NCBI GenBank assembly: GCA_023014485.1
Contig: JAJOZX010005797.1
Location: 224,001-288,000, forward strand
Direction of reading: 5' to 3'
Origin: Bathynomus jamesi
Taxonomy: Eukaryota; Arthropoda; Malacostraca; Isopoda; Cirolanidae
Length of the DNA: 64,000 nt
Part shown: positions 11,379-23,345 of the stretch, piece by piece
Layout: each line of letters begins with the position of its first letter
Position numbering within the stretch: the first letter of the stretch is position 1
Made by a program: the position numbers and the translations under genes
The notes under the pieces: generated by a model
Seen by the model: only the letters and a program-made list of their open reading frames with translations
Told to the model about the DNA's origin: nothing
Databases searched by the model: none

Positions 11379-13367
11379 ACCCACTAAAATATTTCCCTCC
11401 TTGTCAGCAACCGGATTAATATCTTTGTAGGCCCCAGGCACTTACATCTCTTAGGCCAAATATCCACACACAAAAAAGAAAATTTGTATAGGTATGCTAC
11501 CAAATTTTATATTTCAACCATTACAATGACATGCTGAATGAAATGTTCGTACGTACCGCTAATGGGAACCAACATAAGTGAAGCTCTCACCAGAAGACTA
11601 CACATGGATGAAAGGGTACAAAAGTGTCCTGTAATATTGTAAACTGATCTCTATATGAGCTCCAGTTGACAGTGACATCCTTATTATTAGAATTTCAAAA
11701 GTGTCTAAACTACTTGGGAAACTTTCAAAAGTGGCTTATGAGAAATCCAACCTTTGGTGTGCATTTTCCTGGTTGGAACCCTGAGGTCCAAACCTAATCA
11801 GATTCTGATCGCTGTTACTCAAAGTTTCACCAATAGTCAGGTTAGAAACGAGTTCATTTTCTCTCGTGAATATGAGGTCCAGTTTACTACTACCCCCAGT
11901 AAGACCGTTAACATATTCACGCGAGAGAGAGAAGAGAGAGAGAGAGAGAGAGTCATTGTATACCAAGATTATTCCATATCTCATTAACAATTATCTGTAT
12001 ATATAACAATTATTATTATATAATAGAGTGCCATCTATCCCGCCTTTGATGGAACGGTGCCATAAGTTTTTAAAAAGGTTCCACGCCCTTCAGTACCACC
12101 ATTTGTTCCGTATATCAAGAACGATCTGCAACAGATGGCTCTGAATGAAATAGTCTGACATACAGTCAAGTTTTTAAAAGCCTCTCTTGGTAGAGTCTGA
12201 CTATTAACAATCGGCTGACAAATAACACTAAACTTTGCCAACATAGAAGTTTTGATTGAAGTTATGATTGAAGTTATTATCGTGGTTAGTTTGCTTCATT
12301 CTTTAATGTTGTTCATTGTCCCATCTAGGGGATATATAGTTTAGTGTCGAATCCGAGACACTGATCACTACATCATCTGGACGTAGTTAATGGTCATCCA
12401 TTCAGTGCCTCCGTTAGGCGCCTGCAGAGCCCTCGGCCTCAGGGGACCCCAACATTGGCCAGAATTTCTCCCTAAAGTCGGAGTGAAACTGTTTTGAATG
12501 TTAATTTTCGTGTTTTTCCTCAGTCTAATTAGTTTTCGACTATTTACTGTAACTTAATGTTTGTTTTCAGCCTGTTTCGCTACGAAGTGACTCTTAATTT
12601 TTACTTCTTACTGCTCAATTAAATTGGACGTTAACTGCCACTGACATTCTCAAAAGTGAAGCACATAAAAAAGTATTTACGTTCTACAATGTCTAAAAGT
12701 ATTTACGTTCTACAGTGTCTCAGGATAGGCTGTAAAATCTGACTATTATCTCCATTAAAAAAAAAAATTTAGAGAGAAAACTAAGTTATGCGAACATTAT
12801 TGACGATTTTGCCTCCAGAAAATGTTAGAAAAAATGTGGAAGAGAAGTGCCGATGAAGAAATATACTGTAGAAGAATGTAGAAAAAAGTAGAAGAAAAAG
12901 TAGGAAAATCTAGAAATAGTACTGATTATGTTGTGTTAATTTTTTGTTAGAAAATAAATTTTGTTACTCATAATTGATATCTGCCTTTGAGTGGTCTGCT
13001 CAAAGATAGGAGCACCCTATATGAGGTATCGTGGGCCCCCCCGCCCTCCACAGGCGTGGATACGGGGTTGGGGGGGGGGGGGGGGCCAGGATTTAGGATT
13101 TGTCATGCCTAATATTATGTAATATTTTACAATAATATTAAAAATAATTAATTATTAGAATACGAGATGTCATTCACGTACTGCAATCAGTACCCACACC
13201 CAAACTCGCTTCCAAACAGGAAGCGGACGAATGCCATGGCCAGTTTATGCCGCAGTTACTCAGAAAAATGAGAAAAACAGTTCATAATTAAAGAAAAGTA
13301 TTCAAAGGGAAACTTTTATTAATAAACTATCAGTATAGAAGTGTGTTAAAAAAAAGATATATATATA
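11379..13367. other. unannotated DNA
   Basis: No gene is seen. An inverted repeat (TCTCTCGTGAATATG at about 11,857 against CATATTCACGCGAGAGA at about 11,910) flanks a 35-base loop, next to a GA microsatellite. A duplicated AAAGTATTTACGTTCTACA lies at about 12,670 and 12,696. A G homopolymer lies at 13,068-13,085. Long overlapping open frames at 11,736-11,990 sit on the hairpin and are not credible genes. Confidence 0.5.
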
Positions 13368-14272
13368 CAGGGCGTCCCAAAAAAATGTATACACACTTTA
13401 AATACTTATAAAGGCAGTGTTTATTAAAATACATTTCATTTTCAAAATGTAATAGAATCTACAGACATTATTTAATTGTTTTGTCAACGCTTGTTTTCAA
13501 ACTGACGTCCGTTCTGGTCCAGGCACTGCTGATAACGCGAAGCAATGGAATCGCAAACATCACGAAACATTTCGTTTGGTATTTGTGTGCATTCTCGTTC
13601 AATGGCTGCTCTCAATTCAGCGACTGTTGCAGGTTTTATAGCGTAGACTTTGTCTTTTAAGTATCCCCATAAAAAAAGTCTAGTGGTGTGAGGTCTGGTG
13701 AACGCGGAGGGTATTCTACGAAACCCCTTCGTCCAATCCACATCCACATCGTGCCAAGTACCACTCGCAATACTCCACTCTTCGGTCCGGATCATCTTCA
13801 TTAATAGCATGGATTAATCTTGGAATGTAACTTTTCCATTGACAGCGCTTCAAAATGCGTTGGACAGACGATTCTGAAATTCCTACCTCACGACTCGCTT
13901 GCCGCACAGATTTTCTTGGACTTTGGTGATACGTTTCCAGTACTCTTTCTTGCTTTGTGGGGCTTGTCGATGTCCGTGGTCTTCCGAAACGCTTCTTGTG
14001 GACATTCTGAACTGTTCCATCGGCTTCAAACTTATCTCTAATTCGAGTGATGGTAAGTCGCGTTGGTGGATCTGTTTGAAACTCCCTCTTAAACTGTCTT
14101 TGCACTTCAACTGCGTTTTCACACTTCCAGTAGCATTTTAGAATGAATTTCCTTTGTTCAAAGCTTAGTCTGACTGCCATTATTAATTCTAATGGGTTTA
14201 ACTTGGAAAGAAAGAAACATCAATTGAGCTATCAGCTGTTAAAGTGTGTATACATTTTTTTTGGACGCCCTG
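13368..14272 (-). mobile_element. mariner-like element, internally deleted
   Basis: Both TIRs are visible: CAGGGCGTCCCAAAAAAATG at 13,368 and its complement ending GGACGCCCTG at 14,272, each next to TA. The 905-bp length is about 400 bp short of a full element, which fits loss of the middle of the transposase. Confidence 0.93.
13484..14180 (-). pseudogene. mariner-like transposase, central domain deleted
   Basis: The N-terminal half (ATG at 14,180) has the double HTH region typical of IS630/mariner transposases: [22 protein letters not shown] (AT-hook-like linker) and [20 protein letters not shown]. After [15 protein letters not shown] it jumps in a different frame to the C-terminus, LFLWGYLKDKVYAIKP and ending near 13,484. 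The first two catalytic Asp regions are absent. The C-terminus resembles the DD41D element at 41,681, so the two are related families. It cannot encode a transposase, but the TIRs could be mobilised by a relative. Confidence 0.9.
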
Positions 14273-14634
14273 TATATATCGGATGATTAGTTTAAACATC
14301 TGACACACTTTTAAAGGTTTGTAATTTTTTATTAACTAAACTAAAGGCATGAAATTTTTACTATACTTCCTCTACCTACAGATAATTAGTCCCCTGGTGC
14401 AAAACATGTTCTATATGGTGTCCTCTCACCTCACGATATTTACACGATACTTTCGACGGAAGCATGGGCACAAATCGCTATAAAAAAGTAGGGGTACATT
14501 TGGATATCAAAATTAATGGATATTTAGTACATGTATTTAAAATATCGTAAAAAAAAATAATGTAATAATATAATAACAAATGTATTTAATAATATAATAT
14601 AATAACATATATAATATAATAATAATAATAAATA
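14273..14634. other. AT-rich spacer
   Basis: No gene is seen. The right half is built of AATAATATA repeats. Confidence 0.5.
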
Positions 14635-14667
14635 CAGTAAACCCTCGTCCAACGCAGGGAGTTAGGT
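14635..14667 (+). mobile_element. Tigger/pogo 5' end fragment
   Basis: CAGTAAACCCTCGTCCAACG next to TA matches the end at 52,068 (CAGTAAACCCTCGTCTAACG), which leads into a Tigger-type remnant. Only about 33 bp remain before the dispersed repeat begins. Confidence 0.7.
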
Positions 14668-14925
14668 TAGTAGTATAGCCGAAAAAGGGGAGAGTGCAGG
14701 AATGTTGCAGGTTATTATGTAATGTTGCAAAGGGGGGAAGGGGGATGTTGCAAAGGGCTGTTGCAAAGGGGGAAGGGGGTTGTTGCAAAGGGGGATGTTG
14801 CAAAGGGGGGTGGGGGGAAACTTGGAGGCGGCGTTATCCCCCAAGAGAAAGGAGGAGGAGGAGAGAAAGGAGGAGAGGTGTTCACCTGGTAGGAGCCAAG
14901 TGCACATTGTTTGTTTTTTCTGTTT
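14668..14925 (-). repeat. dispersed repeat, copy B (lacks the TATA part)
   Basis: Reverse complement of the downstream part of 30,755-31,068: from GTATAGCCGAAAAAGGGG through the TTGCAAAGGGG run and TATCCCCCAAGAGAAAGG to AGGAGCCAAGTGCACAT. Homology stops about 36 bp downstream of where copy C has its TATAAAA box, so copy B begins near the predicted transcription start. Confidence 0.65.
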
Positions 14926-15038
14926 AAGGTGCTTTCAACCCTGCTGGATTATTGACACCATTTTTTTTTTTTTTTTTTGTAGAGAAAGGTGGTGAAAGAG
15001 GTAGTAGAAAAAGAGAGTTACTCACTCATTATCCATAC

Positions 15039-15332
15039 CTGCTGCTTCTCTTCTGCACGCGTTGTTTCTTTTACTTCACGGTGTATGTGAGACTTTATAA
15101 AGTTTAGCCCTGCAGCATACTTCAGCACATCGTCTGTGCAACGAAAGCCTTCAACAGTCTCACCAGAACATCCGTAGAGTATTTGTACATCTTGGAACTT
15201 CGCACAATCCAATGTGGCTTTAAAAGAGGCATAGGAGGGGGGAATAGGAAGTTTTTCGGTATCCACCACATCCTCACACTTTACTGAATACCATTTCATA
15301 AACGTTGTGCAAGCAATATTAAAGGTAGCCAT
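15039..15332 (-). CDS. unknown protein at Polinton left edge, possibly first exon
   Basis: An open frame begins with the ATG of MATFNIACTTFMKWYSVK and runs about 98 residues to EEKQQ. A GTATGG donor follows immediately after CAGCAG at 15,038-15,033, so the frame may be a 5' exon. Unspliced, it would add six residues and stop. The frame is open further upstream, but only through a (CA)n tract that reads as CVCVCV, so the internal ATG is preferred. There is no motif I recognise, no membrane segment, and Cys residues are scattered. It lies downstream of and on the same strand as PolB, so it may be an accessory Polinton gene. Function unknown. Confidence 0.45.
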
Positions 15333-15454
15333 TTCAATATACGTCTGATCTGAATACACGTCTGATCTCTCGGGCTTACTGCGGTCGACTGACCACGCAG
15401 GGACTCCCAGATAGTAGCATGACTCACGCAGTGGGCGGAGCTTAGAACTTTCAC

Positions 15455-15455
<1 letters not shown>

Positions 15456-15500
<45 letters not shown>
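15456..15500. repeat. (CA)n microsatellite
   Basis: About 21 CA dinucleotides directly upstream of the small minus-strand gene. Confidence 0.97.
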
Positions 15501-15501
<1 letters not shown>

Positions 15502-15654
15502 GGAGAAAGTGAAACGCTATTTGATTTATTGAGATATTCATATATTTACAAATACGATTCGAGATATTCAAGTTATATATATTATATATATATAGATACG
15601 ATTATATACAAGACGTGTGAGTTAGAGGCATCATTGGTATCCAAAGGGTACGGT

Positions 15655-18600
15655 TCATAGGTGCCAGGTACTGGTACGTTTCCTATAGGTGTTACGGCAC
15701 ACCATCGTACCCCTAAGTTCCTTCACGCCTCCCAGCTTCTGCGCCCGAAAATTGTGGGTGCCTACAATTAGTTGGTGAGGTTGCAAACATACTAGATCCT
15801 TCAACGACTCAAAGTTAACAACCTCCCGATTCGCATGGTTGAGCGTAATACCCTTTGCCTTCACGATATATTTCATTTCATCCCCTACCCTGACCCGTAC
15901 CCCATAAGTCTTAGGTCCTGTTGAGATAAAAGAGTCGGCGTATGCGTCGTCCCCATACTCATCCTTGATCTCATCAGTGAGCTCGCCGAGGAACTCCCCA
16001 ATAGCGGGCATGTAATCACCCTCCCTCTCTGTGAATATCACGCTATCTGTATCGGCATACAATACTCTCCGCCCAAGAGAATGCATAGACCCAAAGTTTT
16101 ATACGGGCGTATGCTGTTGTGAAGCTCGCCACAGGTATGTTTGTAACCCTTGAGGTATCTGTGGCAAATTCAGTGTTGTTGTACTTTATTACGTAAGTAT
16201 TACCTACATTCACGATCTCCATGACCTCTTTATCGGGGCATTGGCATAATCCCAGACATCGCTATACTTTGTGCCAAATGAATGTTCCCTGCCGGTATTC
16301 TGCGCAAATTTTCCCCATAGACTGTTTAGACACAACTTTGCACTAAAGCGCTTGCCAGGATTCTTTACAATTTGGACACGATCAAGTTGTATACCTTCGC
16401 GGTCGCGGTAACGTTGAATATAGGCAGACTTTTCATCTTCGGTATCAACTCCTCGCGGATACCCTGATGCTTCAACCTTATCCTTCAAAAGGCGTTTATA
16501 TATGGTGTGAAAAGGTTGGGGAGCTTCTGAAACCTCCACACCTCGTGTATCTTCAGTATTCTATAACCATGGCGTACGGCTAGGGCCAGCTCAGGACTTG
16601 TATACACGCCTCTGATCTTACGCTGGTGGGGTATATGGTTACATTCGCCGTTATCCTCTTCCGCGCACTTCACGCACAGGGGAAACATGAGCTTGTCGTC
16701 GATAACGACAGGTAAGATCGGCATCCATAAATTGCGTGGGGGAGTACGTCTACGAAAGAGCCCAAAGTAATGATCATTCAAATTTTTTGAAAATTCATTG
16801 ATGGAGGTATGCTAGGTCCCACCAGTTTCTCAGGAGCGCCCACGGGGTACGGATGGCTCTTCATCACGTATGGGTATAAAGAACAGAAATCGTAGTAATG
16901 GAGCTTCACGCCCACCGTAGGTGGAAAGTATAGTCTGAATGGATTTGTACGTCCTCCAAACAAGCTATCACCACATTTGAGAGGGTCCAGCACCATTGAA
17001 CGCTTGATCGTTTTTATTTCCTCACGGTATACATCGTCTGTCTCCATCCGTGCATCATATTCATGCTCCCACAAGACTTTGTGAGTGAACTGTGATCCTA
17101 TAAGTTGATCGCGGGTGCGGGTCCCTGCAAGACAGTCGGCAGGAGATCTACCGTGGATATCTCCGACGATACCGCACTCAGGGCGGGGGCATCCATGCCA
17201 CCAGCATCCATTAAAGGAATACACAGTCTTCACACCAGTGACACGGTTTTCACTTAACCCATCAACCCAAAAAACACGTCCATTAATCTTAATGGGTACT
17301 TCACCCGTGTTGCGGGCGTGCTTTATGTATACACCTGTTTGTTGCTGCAGGTGTATGAGCCAGTAAATAGCCTTGTGTCCGTAACTGCGGGGGTTGTTTC
17401 GGTGAATAATGGCTAAGGTGTCTTTAGGCATGAAGTTATTCTTGAACACCGTAAAACATAATGATGCGATGGTGGTTGCGACTTGCAGTGGATCGCATTT
17501 GAAACGGGCTATGTACATACTTCTAAAGGCCTGGAACATACTCTAAGCACGCGCACATCATTCACGCAATAACGCTCACATTCATCAGCTATATTATAAG
17601 GGTTACTTTCATTAAAACTGTCGTAGTATCGATCAAAGTCTTCACGTTCATCCATACAGTCAAAATAATGTTTGGGGGGCGGTGGGCCTACGTAGTTTAA
17701 AGTCTCGCTGTGAGGAAAGTGTATGGGAAGTATCCTTTGGAAACTTCAGCTGCTACTCCCATCACCTTGGGTAGCTTTGCTAATTTACAAGGTGTGAATA
17801 ATAAAGTATCTTTAAATTGTACATTGCCTCTTATCTGCTCTGTATTAATTTGTTGCCTCTTTTCAATGGATCACCTGTAAATATCTCAGAGGATTCGTGT
17901 TCAAGCAACTCCTTATAAAGGAACTGCGTGTCAAACTTTGCCCCGTTATGGGCGAGAATATACACAGTCATTTTTTTGAACTTGTCGGCTAACTTGACAA
18001 TATAGGACACAAATAGTTTCACAGGACTATCGCTGACATTCGTTTTAAAAACGTTTGTCCGTTTACCGCATTTGGGGCACTCGTCACATTCGATACCCAT
18101 ACACTCATCGCAGATGGTCTGGCTCACAAGTAAATGTGGAATTACCTCTTTGGTTTCAGCGTTCGTATATGTTTCTATATCGTAGTACACAGTTATACAA
18201 GGGTTATTTTTAGGCTTAGCATCTTTCATATAACACACATGCTTTACTCCATCCGCCTTATATTCCTCCTGGCATGTAGGACAGTGAATTACGTCGCACT
18301 TGTGCTTAATTTTCCCCAATTATCCATTGTGTGAAACATACCACATTCACAGATTCTCATTTTCCTGCACGTACCAATTGATTTATGGGATCAAAGCAGC
18401 TATTATTGAAAAATGTGCGTCTACACACATCACAGTCTCTCTTCTCAACTACACGGCTTTCACATTTGGTGCTTTTACACTGCTCACATACCATGTGACA
18501 TTCTTTACAATGTCTCACTATATCATCCGCAAACTCGAGGCACCCCTTACACAAATCATGATGTCTCCCATATTTTCGACTTTTGTCATAACTCGCGTAA

Positions 18601-19350
18601 AGCCCCTTATATTACGGATGGGGAGATACGTTTCCCTGACAATCCTAAATAAGTAGGGGCCTTGTACGATCTCTCACACAGCTTTTAAAAACATACACAG
18701 TCCGGCGGCGATCATCCAAACCAAATATAACTATGCGCACATTCATTTCCTGTTCTACCTTTCTCAGCTCTTCAGGACCCATATTACAGTCAAATTCAAG
18801 TTCACAGTCTACAGCTAGTTTCGGGCACGCTCAACGATCGTAGGCAGCCAAATTTTTGAGTCCGTGTATTTTGTACAGTAAACATACGTGCTAAGAGTAC
18901 TGCTATAAAGCCGCAACCACGATCGACGTTTATATGCCTTCGGTAAATAGTTGGAGAATTGAAGTTAAGAGTGTACGGTATGGCACTATGACCCGCAACA
19001 CGGAATACACGGTCAATATTTACCGTGAAGTTGTCCATATTGAAGGCTATACTACTTTGGACGGCTTGCATTATACGCCCTAATATATATTCTACATCTT
19101 CAGCAGCCAAACGTCTAAACGGTACTATCACCCAATAATCGTCTACATCACCGTCATCTGACCCGAACCCAAAGGACAGACTCGTCCTGACCTCACGCTC
19201 GTCACGATTCTGAAGAGCAAACTCTAAAATACGCTCTACAACCCTGCGTATCCCGCGCTCAATTCCATTGCTATACAGGGCTCTATGGTCGACCCTGACT
19301 CTATACCGATTTCTAGTCAAGGCGGGGGGGGGGGCTGCGGCGCGCACCAA
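15655..19350 (-). pseudogene. Polinton protein-primed DNA polymerase B, frameshifted
   Basis: This family replicates Polinton DNA by protein priming. Pieces lie in collinear order on the minus strand: an N-terminal domain (19,350-18,802), a Cys-rich segment (18,554-18,357, several CxxC), the exonuclease domain with YYDIET and AHNGAKFDTQF (18,319-17,831), a segment with VYSFNGCWWHGCPRPEC and polymerase motif A YYDFCSLYP (17,539-16,778), a linker (16,781-16,485), motif B KLCLNSLWGKF (about 16,330), then motif C YADTDS and KAKG (16,086-15,655). At least six frame changes separate the pieces. All classical exonuclease and polymerase motifs are visible but the gene is dead unless the breaks are sequencing errors. 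Upstream (19,360-19,540) two Pro-rich direct repeats may be low-complexity N-terminus. Confidence 0.92.
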
Positions 19351-19369
19351 CTCGAACGTAATAACATCC

Positions 19370-19560
19370 TCAACAGAACGGGGGGCGGATGAATTAGTGG
19401 CTATATTAGGTGCTGCTGCTGGGGGCCCTGTTGCGTAGGAGGGTTGGGGATCTATTATTGTAGACTTAACAGAACGGGGGGCGGAATAAGGGATATATTA
19501 GGTGCTGCTGCTGGGGAGGTTGTTGCGTAAGAGGTTGAGGGTTGGGGTCTGCTGCAACAG
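19370..19560. repeat. two ~95-bp direct repeats at the PolB N-terminal edge
   Basis: AACAGAACGGGGGGCGGA and the following ATTAGGTGCTGCTGCTGGGG occur twice, about 95 bp apart. On the PolB strand they would encode Pro/Gln-rich low-complexity sequence. Confidence 0.7.
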
Positions 19561-19798
19561 GTACGTATTTCGGCCGCTTTATACCTGATGTGGGGTTCTC
19601 ATACCTCCGCTTTGGGCGTGCAACCGTATCGCTGGTGGGGTTCAGGGGAGGAGATCACAACTACACTGTCATCGTCATCCGTAATGATAGGGTGCTCTAC
19701 CTCATCGTCGGTTCTGTGGGAGAAGAAATATAAGGATCAGCACTCAAAATTTGTAATATTTTGTAAATGACCCACTTAGGAGTGTGGACGTGTTAGAA

Positions 19799-20530
19799 AT
19801 GGATTCTGTAGAAAAATTCAGATTCACGAGCCCATCCACATGTATTATATCTGGACCTACAGGATGTGGTTAAAACTGTGTTTATGCTTAAAATCATTAA
19901 AGAAAAGGGCGAGATGTTCTCGAAATTTGTGCATAAAGTTATATGGTGCTATTCGACGTATCAATCAGTGTTCAACGAGTACCAAGATGATATTTTATTC
20001 CACAAAGGTGTATATGACGTTAATTCGCTAAAGGGAACTGAACATACAATCATTGTAATTGACGATCTCATGTTGGAGATGGATAAAACGTTTGCCGAGA
20101 CATTTACAGTATACTCCCACCATCTTAACATAAGCGTGTTCTTCATCAATCAGAATCTATTTTTCAAAAATAGATACATGCGCGATGTGTCGTTAAATAC
20201 GCAATATCTAGTCTTATTCGCGCAACGTAGAGATGTATCACAATTGGGGTATTAGCCAATCAAATGTTCCCGAATCAGCGTAGGAGTTTTTGGAAGTTTA
20301 TAAAGAAGCTACAAGCATGCGTTACGGATATTTGCTTTGCGACCTTCATCCGCGAAACACGTTTAGAGTGCTTCTGCGAACGAATATATTTCCAAACGAG
20401 CCTGAAACGGTGTATATTCCAGAATGACAAAGAGACTAAAGAATACCATGAATTAATAAAAATCTATCATCGACTACCCCGGGCAATGCAGCAGATGTTT
20501 ATTAAAAATATCGACGCCGACTTTTAAAAT
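19799..20530 (+). pseudogene. Polinton packaging ATPase (FtsK-HerA/A32 type), broken
   Basis: The family powers genome packaging into capsids. The start MDSVEKFRFTSPSTCIISGP leads into a Walker A loop, and the frame breaks inside that loop at about 19,870. The next frame carries the middle of the protein including the Walker B strand HTIIVIDDLM (about 20,045), FINQNLFFKNRYMRD and LNTQYLVLFAQRRD, ending at 20,255. The tail (about 20,260-20,450) lies in further frames. Expected length is about 220 residues. It starts about 450 bp from the PolB start region on the opposite strand, so a divergent promoter probably lay between. Identity is secure from the motif order and neighbours. Confidence 0.88.
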
Positions 20531-20574
20531 GCATCTGTGAAATCTGTCTTAACGTTATAAATTTCAATGTATCA

Positions 20575-20652
20575 ATGAAAACCCATCAGAAGGCTCGCCT
20601 ACGCCGCTACAAGAACATAATACGTACACTCGCTCGTAAAGTCAAACTGTAG
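20575..20652 (+). CDS. 25-residue basic peptide, Polinton small ORF
   Basis: ATG at 20,575 begins MKTHQKARLRRYKNIIRT, ending with TAG at 20,650. Ten of the 25 residues are Lys or Arg. It sits in the gap between the ATPase and the next Polinton gene and is intact. It could be a real small basic protein or an N-terminal leftover. I have no family assignment; low confidence. Confidence 0.3.
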   Translation: MKTHQKARLRRYKNIIRTLARKVKL

Positions 20653-20740
20653 CGAAGAAAAAACGAGTTATTGTGCAAACAGGAGGGTCATTTCTCCCCA
20701 TCTTATTTTCAGTTTTGGGCCCTTTACTGACTATATTATA

Positions 20741-21461
20741 ATGAAGAAAGTGGTAGTGATTCCCCACGAGGTGTACGCCTCACTGCAAGAGACACGGATC
20801 TAGATCCCCGTAAAAGCAGACTTAAAAGAATGGAAAGCGAATTGTTAGCCCTATTACAGTGAAAAACACTGATGAGAAAAGAATCTTATACCAAGAAGCT
20901 CTGCAGAAATTTCTTCACGAGTACGAAATTATAAGAGCCCTACAGAGATTCCTGTGGTTATTAGGCACAGCACGGGGGACGATGGCGACATAGGACCTGT
21001 ACCCGACGACACAGCTGACCAACCAAAAAGATTAGCCCACAACATATCGAACATGTATTAAAAAATACCCTCCCACTTACATTGAGGAGTAAAGGCTTAA
21101 GTCTTTATAATCTATTGAATGAGGATCCCGCCATACAATGGACCGATACAGGGGAGATCATTGTGGAAGGATCAAAGGTACAGGGATCGAATATCGTAGA
21201 CATTGTCCATGATCTGGTGAGAAAGAGGGATAGGCCATCACCATCAGGATGGAAGCATATTAAAGCAAGACTACAACAAATAAATGTCCTAAAACGTTGA
21301 TAGGAAATCTGAACAGGCTAAAAGACTTGGAACATGCAACGCCTGTGACACAATTGAAGGCGCCGTCACCCCCGGCGGTAACACCTTTGAAGAGGAGCAA
21401 GAAGAGGTTAAACCAACCCTACCCACGTGCCTCTAAAATACGCAAATGGCTAACGTATTAA
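20741..21461 (+). pseudogene. conserved Polinton protein of unknown function, broken
   Basis: Starts MKKVVVIPHEVYASLQETRI at 20,741 and soon hits a stop. The clearest part, at 21,082-21,300, reads IQWTDTGEIIVEGSKVQGSN and IVDIVHDLVRKRDRPSPSGW, a pattern I recognise from a protein commonly found next to Polinton integrases in animal genomes (a strand-rich GEI motif, PGSNI-like motif and SGW). A basic tail with LKRSKKRL ends at 21,461, overlapping the integrase start by 17 bases. At least three frame changes. The biochemical role is not known to me. Confidence 0.65.
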
Positions 21462-22512
21462 CTAAACGCTATTATGACATTTCTACCCCATCCTCTTACG
21501 GGGCGGATAGACTGTACAGAAGTGTTTACGGAGTAGGAAAAAAGATTTGAAAGGTTTTTGAGGGAGCAGGACGCTTATACGCTTCATAAGCCTGTGAGAA
21601 AAGGTTTAAAACAGCCAAGACAACGGCTTTCCTCGATTGATTCTATTTGGCAAGCAGATTAACAGACATGCAAGATATTCTGTGTATAACGATGGTTACC
21701 GCTACATTCTATTCATAATAGACGTGTTCTCTAGATATCTGTGGCTAGTTCCTCTGAAAAATAAATCACCTGAACAGTTGCTAAAGCCACAAAACGCTAA
21801 TGTTAAAAGAAAACAGGGTTCCTGGCTATTTTTGTACGGATATGGGGAAGAGTTTATAGGCCGTGCTTTTCAGAATATGTTGACAGAGTTTTATCAGCTA
21901 TTACACAACCAATTCTATACATAGGCTTCTTTAGCTGAAAGAGTTCAGCGCACCATAAAGGAACGCATGCACCGTTATTTTACACATAAAAACACTACAG
22001 ATTTCTAGACATTCTGGAATCATTGGCATCATCCTACAACCGCTCACACCATCGCACGATTGGGGCAACACCTAACGAAGTTTTAGAAAGAGGTACGCCC
22101 CCGAGAAGAGATGGATCACCACCACCACCACCACCACCACACTCTGTGCGCTTCAAAATCAATGATTATGTAAGGCTGTCGCGTTCGGGGAATAAATTCG
22201 CAAGGGTTTTGAGCAAGGATGGACACGCGAGATTTTTAAAGTTGGGCTGTGGACCTAAAGGTGTGATAATGATGTATTACATTGAAGATTTGAATGGGGA
22301 AAAATCTCAGGAGGCTTTTACCGCGAGGAATTGCAGAAAGTTGCGTTTAATTTAGAAAAAAATGTGTTTAAAATTGAGAAAATTTTAGGAAGCAAAGGTT
22401 CAGGAAGGAGAAAAATGTACCTGGTGAAATGGCTATGGTACCCAGAAAGCTTCAACACCTATATAAAGCTGATGCAATAATGAAGCTTAATAGTATGCAA
22501 CATGGCTCCTAA
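21445..22512 (+). pseudogene. Polinton retroviral-type integrase with chromodomain, broken
   Basis: The integrase inserts element DNA into the host genome. The N-terminus begins MANVLTKRYYDIST (21,445). The rve core carries NDGYRYILFIIDVFSRYLWL (about 21,680-21,750) and further pieces through EEFIGRAFQNMLTEF; a stop falls at about 21,922. The Glu helix region (LAERVQRTIKERMH, about 21,935) is in another frame. From 22,023 a long open piece carries SSYNRSHHRTIGATPNEVL, a histidine/proline-coding triplet run, then an SH3-like segment (VRFKINDYVRLSRS). After 22,354 a chromodomain-like segment reads FKIEKILGSKG and YLVKWLWYPESFNTYI. The end overlaps the penton start by 11 bases. Several frameshifts; no longer functional. 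Confidence 0.9.
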
Positions 22513-23345
22513 CCATTTCTACGTCACACTCCCGTCCTCCTCGTCCCTGTCTGTACACCCAACAACACGCTAGCCACTTTGTAAGACTCCAATGGGCACA
22601 TTGAATTGGGTCGTGATTCGTATGAGGTGGGGATATGCGAAATTCAGCTGGACACCGTCTTTTTAATATTGAACATAAAGAAACCGTTTTTACGATTCTT
22701 AGAGACATTGACGAGTGTGAAAAGCTGGGGTAGCTATGGATGAAACTATGCGCATCGCTTGGACTAAGATTGCACGGTATTACAGTACAGAAGTAGACTA
22801 GGGCCGGGTCATATGGTTCGGCCGAGGATGTTGTGAGAGGCTTAAACGTAAGTTTAAGAAACTCAAACCTTACGAATGATTTAGTATATGAAATCGTAAC
22901 AACCCTGCACATACACTAATCCTAAAATCAAAGACTAACAGATGTCTTAAAGAACATAGAAAGTTCAAATTCTAACCACGGCCGATATAGCGCACCTTCC
23001 AAAGAGACACATTTCACGAGACACAGTATAACTTGTCCAGATTAATGTATCAATTGAAGATGGAGAAATTGGCTGAAAGGTCCCCAGACATGTGCTATAT
23101 TTACAGTAATATAGTGGAGCACCAGTTTGTTGGGGATACCAGGCACGCCTGCTGCGCATTGCTCACATCCCCAACCATAGAGGAAGGAGTTTGAGTATTA
23201 CATATGACAGACCCCATTATGTGAATGTCGCAACTAATTTAATAACCAATATCACAATATATATAAGAAACGATTGAGGGCGAAAACTTCCCATTCGGTA
23301 ACGGGAGCTTACAGTGAAGCTACACTTTCGACGCACTGAGTTATA
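22502..23345 (+). pseudogene. Polinton penton-like minor capsid protein, heavily broken
   Basis: The start MAPNHFYVTLPSSSS at 22,502 matches the family start pattern (FYLTLPS). Scattered frames carry further family-like pieces: FNIEHKETVFTILRDIDE (about 22,660), CYIYSNIVEHQFVGDTRHA (about 23,090), ITYDRPHYVNV (about 23,200) and TNITIYIRND, with the C-terminal LTVKLHFRR (about 23,310). Penton proteins form capsid vertices. The start codon lies inside the end of the integrase frame. Many stops and shifts make this the most eroded gene of the element. Identity rests on piece order and pattern, not on one open frame. Confidence 0.7.

Noticed and set aside
11736..11990. Overlapping 77- and 84-codon frames on opposite strands
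   Set aside because: They sit on an inverted repeat and a GA microsatellite and show no similarity to known families.
19542..19770. Plus-strand frames starting MGSAATGTYFGRF and MWGSHTSALGV
   Set aside because: They are opposite the PolB N-terminal low-complexity region and have no motif.
22487..22912. 141-codon minus-strand frame
   Set aside because: It is opposite the eroded penton gene, where family motifs lie on the plus strand.
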